Source: Amphimedon queenslandica (taxonomy: Eukaryota; Porifera; Demospongiae; Haplosclerida; Niphatidae). From it: DNA of 64,000 bases. Where the stretch lies: contig NW_003546250.1 in assembly GCF_000090795.2 (NCBI RefSeq), forward strand, positions 625,423 through 689,422, in the 5' to 3' direction. The notes below the pieces were generated by a model. It worked only from the letters and a program-made list of their open reading frames with translations. It did not search any database and was not told where the DNA came from. This document shows, piece by piece, positions 33,258-45,200 of the stretch. Numbering within the stretch: the first letter of the stretch is position 1; each line of letters starts with the position of its first letter. Position numbers and translations under genes: made by a program.

Positions 33258-36200
33258 ATGAGTTGGTCTGAAGAAGCAGTTGGACGGCACATTGCTGCAA
33301 TAAAGTCCAGGGCTAAGAGCAAGGAAGAGGTGAGTGAATATTATAATTTCTAAAATAATAATTCATTTTTTCCACAGCTTAAGCTCCAAGGCTACACTTT
33401 AGCTCAATTGTGCTTAAAAGCAAAGCTCTATAGCCCAGCAATAGGGTAAGCAAGGAGACGTACATGTAATATTAAACGTTTATGATATTTGAACTTACTT
33501 AATCATGTACAATGTACTATAAATGATTGCTTGTAATTGTGGCAACTTAATATTAATGATTTTGATTTCAATCGCTGATTATGGAAGTGAAATGCTAGTT
33601 TATTCTTGTCTGGGGTCGATTAATTTAATATAATTATAAATGCAATACATAATTATTGTTTTACAGGTATCTAAGTGAGTATTTATCAATGAAGTCTGAC
33701 GATTACAAAGCTCACAAGTTATTGGGAGAAGTTTATAAATGTAAAGACGAGACTGAACGTGCACTGGTCGCTTATAAGAGGTGTCATGTGACTGTCACGT
33801 GACTTTAATAATTATTATTTAATTGTAGGTCATTGTATTTCAAAAAGGATCAACCTGACGTTGTAATATCAAGTTAGTTATAACTAGTTATTAAGTGATT
33901 GAGGTGGGTGGGGTTTTTGTAGTTGGCGAATTGTATTGCGAAAGAGACGATGTGTCAGAAAATGAATTAAAAGTATAATTATAATCTATTATTATTATTT
34001 ATATTATTTTTATTTTTATTATTATTTTAAAGGAATGGATTGAGCATGTTAAGAAATATCACCAAAATCATCCTGTCATAGCGAAGCTGAAAGTGGGTTC
34101 GGCTTTTGGGGTGTGGCCTAATTTTTATGCTTGTTTCCATAGGGAAAGCTAGTTGCGAATAGCAATAATGCTGGAGATGAACTGGTTTTAGAAATTATTG
34201 TAAGTAATTTAATTTAACCGTTATTATTAAAGATTTAATTGCTGCACTATTTGAAATAATTGTTAAAAATATGTTTATTTATACACGTATATGTAATGTA
34301 TGGTACAATTATAATTGTACATGTACATTGTTGTATTTATTATTATTTTATGTAGGGAGGGATGGAGGAAGGCAGTGAAGATCCTTTGGTTTTAATGAAA
34401 TTAGCAGAAAGATTTTTAGACCAAGGTATTACTAGTATCTATTCTTTATCTATTCTTTCTCTCTTCCTACATGTACAGTATTGGCTTCATGTCTGCATTA
34501 GTTCGACTTTAAAAATTCATAAAAAATCCAAATGTGATCGGAATCATCTCAAACTACATACATAACATAAGAACATGTATATGTATCAGAAAAAAATTAT
34601 TAAAATGGAGAATTCTCTCTTAGTCATTTTTGGTGAAATTTGACCAAAATCCCTGTACTATAGTACAGGGACTTTGGCCTGATTTTGGAGCAACTTAAAA
34701 AATTCATAAAAAATCTAAATTTGATCGGAATCATCTCAAAATTGAAATGCAACATAAGAACATGTATATACATCAGATAAAATTATTAAAATGAAGATTT
34801 CTCTCTTTGCGATTTTTGACAATTTACCCTGTACCTCCATTTTTTTCTCTCTCGTCAGGTTGTCTGAATGAGTCCTATGGATTATTCAAAAGGTTTCGTT
34901 ACAATAAAACTAACAGAAACAAAGTGGAACTGATGAGATTATTTATGGACTATCTTGAGGTACAGCTGTATGTACATGTACATTCCAAATTATAATAATT
35001 ATTGCTATTTTTGTTCATAGAAATTATTAGGACTCTTATCAACTGATAAAGGTACTGTATCTCCTCATGATTTTTATTATAAGAAACAGAATCTATTTTA
35101 ATTTTTACTTTTTATTTTGTGTTGTTCCCTATAGGTTTGCTGATATTGTATGTTTCAATTTCATTGCTGGAGACAATCATTGAAATATTTAACATTGAAA
35201 TGATGAATGAGCATAAACACAAAACAACCGGTCAAAAATTAATACAATACTTGATAAAGTAAATAAAATTTGATACGCAAATTCTTTTTTTTCTTCTTTA
35301 TGCATATAACATTATTGCTTCTTTTACTGCTGTATGTATCTCTGATTCTCTTAACCATTTCTTTCTCCCTCTCTCTCTCTCTCTCTCCCTCTCTTCTAGA
35401 TATGATCATATTCTATACAAGGTTCTTTCTTTATCAAGTACAGCTGATGTTCGAAAGCTCTTGACTCAAGCAATGGAAGAAGTGCTAGGAGAGCTACAGT
35501 CTCACTGTTACTTCCTCCTCTCACAATACTTCTTCTCTTTCTGTTCTCCAAATAAAGCAAGTCTCATTTTATTACTTAAAATATATTTTATTTAATGTTT
35601 AGTTTGAATTGGGTGTGGCTTGTCTCTTAGCAACACTCAAGACTCCGCCTCTTAATATTGAATTATTTAACGAGCTCCCTCAGTCCCAGTATGATGAAAT
35701 GGATCGTTGGTATCATAAAGGAGGAGCAAGACTATCAACAGCTGGTGAGTAAGGTCTATATTGTACATGTAATTATGTATTACGTAAACATTTTGTGAAG
35801 GTGCTCAAAGAAATTCCAATGTAAAATACTTCCTTGTATTGCCCCACCCAAAAATTATTGACTGGTTATTGTAGTACTATTTTTAGATTTTAAAAAATTC
35901 TAAATAAATCATACTGCTATACTGTTTTTCTACTGAATAGTGATGCATTACATGCTCAGCAATGCACACTCTAAGTTATTTCCAACTACAATTACTTAAC
36001 TAATGTTATTTACTAACAGTTATGCTACATTGTGCTAAACATATCAAATCACAGCTCCAAGTTAATTCTCAATTGCAAAATGAATATTACCACTGCCAGA
36101 TATTCCACTTGCTATTCGCCTCTCAAGCAAAGCTCTCTTCATGGCAGCACATCTTTGAAAGTAAAATGAAAAGTATTTTACATAATCAGACTCTTACTCT

Positions 36201-39200
36201 GAGCAGTAAACCCCATTTTCAAGATTAGTGTCTTTTGGTACTAGTTTAATGTCACCACAATTTCTGCAGATAGCACTCTGTAAATGAATGATTAACTAGC
36301 ATTTTTAATTCTCTTACCTTTTTTTCAACTTGATTGTAAACATCGGCACATCTAATAAAGGAATGATAAGAAAAAGCTACATGTACATTTGTGTATATAC
36401 ATGTACTTACTTATTGCAATGTGGGCGAACAAAAGGAGTCATTTCATTCTTAGGAAGAGTAGCACCTTTGATGATTCGTTTACAACTTGCGCAAATAACA
36501 TTCTGGGGTGCGTTGGACCCCTCTTGATCAACTCTGCTTTCAGAAGTACCCATTTGTCTCTGTGTGAAGCCGGGCCTGCTTTAAGTGTGGGCCTGCTTTA
36601 AGTGTGGGCCTGCTTTAAGTCTGTGCACCTGGATTATTAAGAAGTCACATTCCGCATACTTCAGTAGTTTTCAATCAATGTTAATACAGATGTGTTGTTA
36701 TAACAACATTATCATTGATAATATACAGAAGTATGCCAAATGTGACTTCTTATTTCTTAATACTTTATAGGGGTTATATTTCACTGGTAATAAATTTCTC
36801 GTTTTCATTAAATTCGCAAAATTAAATTCCACAAAAGAGGTGTGGCACACTAGGAAAAATGGCTGCAGAAAGTAAGATTTGTGACAATTTATACCAACAA
36901 ATGGCAAATCTGGACAAATTTGCGAAATTTTATACCAACAAAATAAAACCTTTATATGGTACCTTATAGTGGTTTGTTAGGATAGTAATTTTCACAAATG
37001 ACCTGTGTCCAGAGGTTTGTGGAATTAATTTTTGCAAATTTCCATTATTCTGCCATCTTATACTGTATTAAATTGTTTTCCAAGAAATTTAATTTTGAAA
37101 AATTTGTTATCCTCAAAAAAACCTGCTATACAGTAATCCACACACTTGCAGTAGCTGATATGGGCCCTTTGTATGCTCTCTTTTGGTATTATTTACTCTT
37201 GCTATGGATAATGAGTTTAATAGCATCTAATAATAAGAGTACTATTGACATTTATCCCTTCTATTGTGTATTGTGATTTGTGATTACTCACAGTGGGAAT
37301 ATTTATACAGTACGTCAAATGTGTTGCAAATTGTTTATAGAAATAGCAAAATTATTACTGGCATAAATTAGAACACATTGAAGAGTCTATGAAGAAGTCT
37401 CACGTAATTATTATTAGTTAAATGTGTAGCACTTTTTGTAAGAACTGCAACAGAGCCAAGATGCTTAAAAGCCTTTAGACCATTATTGTGGTGTCTGTGA
37501 TTTTCAGTATTACATGTAAATATAATATATTATGAAGAAAAGAGATGGGAGAGAGTCATTCTCTATCTCTCTCTTTATCTAATAGAATACACCCTGCAAA
37601 CTTTTACTATAACTTTTAAAGGTTCTTCAATAAGCAGTCATTTATATGCTGTGACTGCACTACTTTGTTTCGTCATTACATATTGTAAATATTGAGTTCT
37701 ACTCTAGTCGACAGGAGTTATGCATAGTGCTACCAACTTGAGTGTGTGTGTGTGTGCTTTTTCCTTATAAGGTGCAAAAACACTATGAATGTACCAATGT
37801 ACATGTATTGTCACTTTACCCATTCTACAATTGTTCATGATTGGTTACTCTTGAAAGTTATTTTATGTGTCAATTTTACAGGTATATTTCTGTCTCTAAC
37901 ATACATGTATATAATGTAATGCCTGCACTATTGGCACTACACAACTCAGAACAGTGCTATAAAGCTAGTGTGAACACAGAAATACTAGTAGTTTATTAAT
38001 ACTGTTTTATTGTAAGCAACAATTTCCAACTACAATTACTTAACTAATGTTATTTATTAGCAGTTATGCACATTGTGCTAATAATATAAAATCACAACAC
38101 CAAGTCAATTTTCAATTGCATGAAAAGAAGTACCGCTGGATTTTCCACTTTTTATTTGCTTCTGAATATATTCTCTTTTTAAGGCAGCACAGCTTTAAAA
38201 GTGAAATGAAAAGTATTTTGTACATAATGAGATCTCTTACTCGTTACAGTAAAATCCATTTTCAAGATCAGTGTCTTTTGGCACTAGTTTAACTTCACCA
38301 CATGCACGGCAGACAGCACCCTGTAAATAAATGATTAACCAGCATTTTCAATTCTCTTACTTTCTTTTCAGCTTTTTTGTAACCATCAGCACAGCTGATA
38401 AAAGAATTACAAGGAGCATTTTCAAAAAAGTATAAGCTTACCCTTCACAATTTGGGCAAACATAAGCTCCATTCTTAGCACGTGTAACATTTCTGATGAC
38501 TCGTTTGCAACCCGAGCAAGTAGCATCAACTGTCACTGTGTTACCCATTGAGCAGTTTTCTTGTTGCTTTCTTTTTCTCTGTGTATTCTAATTTTGGCAT
38601 AGTCTGCAGTCAAAGGACTTTTGCTCGCTGTATTACGATTTATACTGTGTGGTTTTACCCGGAAATGAATAACTATTGTAATAACCAGAGCTGGGTTATT
38701 AAAACCTACGCAAAGCTGGGCAAAGCTAATAACTAGACTTAACAGTAGAAGATTTATTTCTGTTGCAATGATAATAATTAGGATTACTCTGAATTACTTC
38801 TTTTTGATTTACAATGCTCAGTAGTGTTTGTTGTTAATTTGATAATTTTTTCTTAAAATGCATACATTGCTATGGTATTCTCAGAAGCTAATGAATATTA
38901 TTGGTGGTTGCTCAGAGTATAATGTATAGCTGTTTATAACACTGGATATGTCAACAAATCTGACAATGTATCCCTAACAGTTACTAAGAAAAACACTTAC
39001 TAATGGCAACAGTGATTATAAGTGTCTTGAACTAAAAGCTTTTCTGAGTAAATAGGTGTGCTGCATTACAGTACTATTTGTTTCATTAATATAGTCTGTA
39101 TTGCTATTTATATAGTACTTTTACATCTACATTGTCTTGTATATAATTTAGCAAGGGTTTTTATTGATAATTAACATGTATATGTGACAGTATTATGTGT

Positions 39201-42200
39201 TTACCTGCATTGGTAGCCACTCAAGCATTTTTTCCTTCTTTTGACTTTCAGTATTCATCAAGATATTGCTTTGGTACAGCATGACCATTCAATTTTATAG
39301 TATCTGCCATAATTTTCAAAGCTTTGTAATCTTTATCTCCCATGTGAATTCTCATTTTGTGAATGCAACTGTGCATAAAATTTTCATGATAACAATTTTT
39401 ATGTTATTACTGTTGTCACTTACACTTCGCAAAGGAAGAATCCATCTTTTTCACAATCATAGTCCTGCTTAACTATCGCTTTACAGCAACCACACTGGTT
39501 TGACTAAGTAAAAAGAGCCTACCATTATTCTATCTTAATTCAAACGGCTTGTCTAAACCACCTCAGGTTTAAACTGGTTTAATTGCAGTGTAGCTGCTTC
39601 AGCAGCTATACTTACATATGTATGTAAGTAAAATGGTTTCTGTACATTGAACTTGCATGTTTTGCAGTCCTTTGGCTCTTGCTCTCACTCTCACTCTTGG
39701 GTCTTGCACAGCTACATGTATTATGATAAAGACTTAGCAAAAGATAGCTTTAATGTTACTTACTCATCACACTTGACTTTTTTATCAATGAATATTCCAG
39801 CACCTTGTATTATGCAATTACAATTCATACACTTCTTGTTTGCAACTGCTCCTAGTCCGGCTCCCATGATTGTTATCGTCAAATGTAGACAAAAACTTAC
39901 TAGAGCTTCTATTCATACTCTAGCTGTGGCTTAGCACGAAAATAATTTATAGTAACCAAACCTGTATGGTGCCTACATTTGTATTTCTCATTGTATTGAC
40001 CAATCAGATTGCTTGATTTCTGGTTTGTAAAGAGTTTTCCTAGAAGGTTAATAGTAATGCAGGTTAATAACTAGCCCAAAAGTGATGAAGGTCATAGATA
40101 CCTCCACCTTGTTGTACCATACAGTGCAGGGCTGTAAATTTCATCAATTTTGAGATTATTTAAAAATTCATGAAAGTTAATTTATTATAGTACAAGATGG
40201 CACACAATATAATTTGATAGCAAAGCTATGTTTGACTATCAACAGCTGGTGAATGAGTAAGTGTAGTATAGCATGAAAGTTTTATGAGGACTTTATTTTG
40301 CAATGGCAATATACGTTATTATTGAATAATGGACAATATTTAATAATTGTACTAGCTAAGTCTACATGTACATATACATAATGTTTAGTTATTTAAAGCC
40401 AATCGCTGCTGATATTTTGGCCAATCTTCAGGAGGAGCTTCTAGCATCTTCTCTAATGCTTTCATTCTGAACATGCGATAATCTCCTGCGCACCTATGAA
40501 AAAAACATTAGGTAGATTATTATATCATCAATTACTTACTGGTCACAAAGACATTTGCCTTCTTTTTTAAAATATCCTTTTACTTTTATAATAGAGCGAC
40601 AATCATCACATATAACACTCTGCAAAAGAAGTTTTGCATGATTCAGTTAATATCATGTTTGTAAACATAATTTCGGCAAGTATTTTTATACTAGTACAAT
40701 TTTACCTTGTCACTCTCATTCACTTTTCTTTCGTATTCCTGTTGATCCACTCTCCATTGATGTTCCCATTCATCCTTTTTCCTTTGGTGTTTTAATTCAT
40801 CTGCTTTCCTTTGGCATTCCAATTCATCTATCCTCCTTTGACGCTTAAATTCATTCAGTTTTTTTTGACGTTCCCATTCATCCAATCTCCTTTGACGTTC
40901 TAATTCATCTGCCTTTCTTTGGCGTTCCAAGTCCTCCGCTTTCTCCTGGCGCTCCAACTCATCAAGATACTGCTGTGGTACAGTATAGCCATTAAACATT
41001 ATGGTGTCTGTCATAGCTTTCAGAGCTTTGCTATCTTTGTTTCGGATGTAAGATCTAGCATTCTCACTGCAACTGTAAGTAAGAATTAATAAGATAGCTA
41101 TACTCATAGTGTCATTGCCTTACACATCACAAAGGTAGCATCCAGTTCTCTGCATGTAGTTATACTTCAGATTATCTACCTTCCTGCAGCAGGCACAAGT
41201 TTTTGGCTAAACAAGGAGATACTAGTTAATTATTAATATTTATAATAACTTACATATACAACTCCTCTCTTGATCCTTGCACAGCTATCACGATAAAGAA
41301 TTAATAATAAACATACATATAGCTATTATAGTTATATGTGTATATGTTACTCACTCATCACACTTGATATCACCAGAGAATATTCCTGCATTTCGTACTC
41401 TACAGAAGCAATCAGTACAGCGTTTGGTAACTGATACCATGATTCTATTGTGATCTGCAGACAAAGGATTCTCTAGCTCTTCTGTTTGTTCTTTTGCAGC
41501 ATCGAAATTTATACTGTGTGGTTTTTACCCGGAAATACTTATTAGAATACGTAATGATGCGTATTAGTAGAAACCAAACAAAATCTTAATTAATAAAATA
41601 ATATATTTTTCCTATTACATGTTCAGTACATTCCAGAATTAATCTGCCTTCAATTTACTTGTTCCTTGTTTATAATTTGTCAGAAGTTGAACTGTGATGC
41701 TGTGCATCATATCTACATGTACGCGTCTTGTATTTTGTGGTATTTCTCAGAAATTTGTGAATATTATTTTGTGGTTGCTGAGATTATATATAACATAGAA
41801 ACTGCTGTGTATTCTACCAAAGGACATTTCTTATGATTCAATGCACTTACTAAGAAAAGTACTTTACCAATAGCAACAAGACTTGCCTATAGCTACTAGC
41901 AGTGGCGGAGCTGGAACTAAACTGATGCCCGGGCCCGGATGTGGGTGTGTCCTGTTTTTAGCTTTTTCCATAGATGCTTTTTAATTTTCTTTGGGTATTT
42001 TACTTGAAAATGCTTGCTAATTGCTTATATGCACCTGTATGCACTTGTTAGTACTCTGGTGAGGCTTGTGCTTGGCTTTATCTAAACTTTGGGCAAGAAA
42101 TTGTTTACATTGCATCTAATGAATCTCATTACAGAGCTTTGATGCCCGGGCCTAGGCCCGTGTGGGCCCGGGTTCAGCTCCGCCACTGGCTACTAGTAAG

Positions 42201-45200
42201 AACTTTCTTATTAATAAAAGATTATTAGTAGCAAAAAGGACTATGAATCCTTGTAACTGAACACCTGAGCCAACATAGCTTCATATCGCTATTATAATGC
42301 ATATGCCACTAGCACAGCTCCATATCGCTAGTATAGCACAACACGTCTATATCCGATATCATACAAGTGATGCTACATCTACTTGGCCCTTAGTACTAAT
42401 AATTTCAGTATACTTGTATATTTATTCAATATAGTTTTTATGTCAGTATAGTCACTGAATTAATTTGTCTGGCTAACTTTGCCAGAACTGGTTATTGTTG
42501 GCTACAAACAACTTGTCATCATTGTTTATTTGTTACTTGATTCCAATAAACATGTTTATCATTAGTTTTTTTATTTCTTGTCATTTAGTTCGAGAGTTAC
42601 AATTATTATTAAAAGAGAAAGGAGTGAATGATGTTACTGACTGTATCAAGAAATCATCAGATGAGCTGAGGAAAGCATTACATCAGGTGACAATCACATG
42701 ACTATCACATTACATGTACCTCTCCTACAGTTGTCCAGGAGTTATGATAGAAGGAAGTCATTCATAGCACATGATAATACTCTATCATCATTGAAACCAG
42801 CACTACTGGTAGATCAGTATAAGGAAAATACTTCTTTCAATCTACAGTGTGACCTTAGTAAGATTAATAGAGAGTGAACATGGGGGATGTGAATATTATT
42901 GTTTTTGAAAAAGAAATACAGAATATACATTTACATGTACATAGAAGAAGTGTAGACATACAAATGTACATGTATTATATGTTTCTATTTGTTCATTGTT
43001 AGTATATATTGATGAATACAGTGAAGTATTATCAGCTCTTGTCTGGTTGTCTTTGGTCTATAAATCAGTTGATACCACCATACCTTGTAAGTACATTATA
43101 TTCTACACATGTACATGTACTCATGTCTCTTTCTTGCTGTACCACTCTTTTGTTCTTTAGTTGATGACTGGTTTAGTATTAAGTTATTCCCATCATTACA
43201 ACAGCCCACACCAATGCTGAGCAAAACTGACACCTCTGCACTCTGTCACTATGATATTGAAGTGGGTTTACATGTTCCTGTTGCTTAAAATAGTTCATGA
43301 TCATTTGTTTTTAATAGGCGCTCCTAGTTCTATCAATGAATTGGTTTATGGAGTCACATGATGTCCAGTCACATGACTTGTCCTCTCTACTGGTTGATAA
43401 AGGACTCTCATGGTCGCTGATAGCCTTACCTGATCATTATAATACCATATATGGTAACATTAGGAGACTACATGATAAGAACATAAGGTATTGAATGCAA
43501 GATATGTGTCATTGTAATTATTATTGTCATGTGATTATATATGGCATTAATGATTCATACTTATTTTCACATGCACACACTTTATGTCATTAATGAATTA
43601 TGCTTATTCTCTCACTCACAGTTACTTGTATGTGGTCTACAGTTATGTGTACTTACACAATGTACTCTTTCCCTCTCTCAATCTCCCTCCCTCTTTCCCT
43701 TCTATAGTATCAGTGAAGGTTTGATAATTAAGAAAAGTATCAGTTCATTCCTTTCAGAGTTTCGCTGTCATCCTCCATACCTCCTCAATGTCACTCAAGT
43801 ACTGACACTAGCAAGACACTTCCAAAATAAAGTATACACACACTCTCTATCTCCTACTCCCTCCTATTCTCCTTGCACTAGTACATGTACATACTAATGT
43901 ATCTTCTTCTTTGATTACTGCTATTACTTGTCCTCTTATTGTTCTTCTAATATTTTACATTGCACTTTCTTCTTTGCCCCCCCCCCTCTCTCTCTCTCTT
44001 TCATTAGGCTGAAAGCTTAGTCAGTATACCTGGTTATGATAGAGACTCAATAACTGTTAGTACTACATGTACATGTACCTTCCCTTAAGATTGAATTATT
44101 ATACTATTCTGTATACCTTTCTGTAGGTGCTCGTTAAATGGAGTAGTCACTATTGGTCGGTTCTGTTGAATGAATATGTTGGAAAACCAACCGGACACAC
44201 TCCAAAGAGACAACAGAAGCCTCAAAAGGGAGCGGTTTACTCCTCCCCCTTTAGGAACAAGGGATCACCTCAACTGCTGTCCACCCACTCACCTTTAAGA
44301 ACAAGTAAAGGAGAGAAGGAGGAGGAGGAGGAGTGAAATTAGAATAGATAGAGATAGACAAGAGGGAGGAGCTTAGTTGTTATTATTATCATTCTATTTT
44401 TATCCTTTTCTTCTATTTTTAGAAGACAAGGGGGTACTAAGTGATGAGGAGAAGGATGAGTGTTACATGTCACTGGCCAGTTGTGCCATGTATCAGAATG
44501 ACTCTGAACTAGCTTTAACGTATTATAAACTTGTACCAACTGCACACTCCTTTTGGAATCAATCTCAGGTCAGGATCAGTACCAAATGAGTATCAATATT
44601 AGCATCAAATCAATAGTATTGATATATCATTGATTTGTGTCAGTGATTCCATCATTTCCTTTCATTACTTTAGATATATGCCTTGTTATCTGATTCTAAT
44701 GATGGTGATATGAAAGTGTCTTTGTTAACAAGTTCATTATCAGCTATACAGAGAGCACAAAGATATGTCATTGACTCCAATGATCAGGTATACTTTACAA
44801 ATACCATGTGCTATAATCATGCACGTGTAATATCCTATGTTACATGTACATGCTGTATATGAGAAGTTTAGGTCAATCCCTAGCTTTAAAAAATTGCAAA
44901 TTTTAACCATGTAAAATTGCATTTTCTGATGCATATTGATGTCCTTATGCTATGTAGAAAGTTTGAAGAGATTCCGACTAAAATTATTCGAGTTACAGCC
45001 ATTTTAAAAAATGGGCCGATTTCTCAAAAATTTCCTGTACTATAGCCCATGGTTTTTTCCAAAAAATGGCTCCAAAATCACCCCCAATTTTTATTACATT
45101 TTTTGATACATATTGATGTCCTTATGCTATGTAGAAAGTTTGAGGAGATTCCGACTAAAATTATTCGAGTTACAGCCATTTTAAAAAATGGGCCGATTTC

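Noticed and set aside
36571-36625. 17-bp triple repeat as a CRISPR-like or mobile element
   Set aside because: Three perfect copies without spacers are a plain tandem repeat.
40691-41107. Charged ORF as a stand-alone coiled-coil protein
   Set aside because: Its N-terminal part (MSIAILLILTYS) is intron. Splicing joins the exon to Cys modules on both sides.
44127-44336. Small ORF ending in Glu repeats as a separate gene
   Set aside because: It overlaps a RanBP2 exon of the alpha-helical region (VLVKWSSHYWSVLLNEYVGK) and belongs to it.
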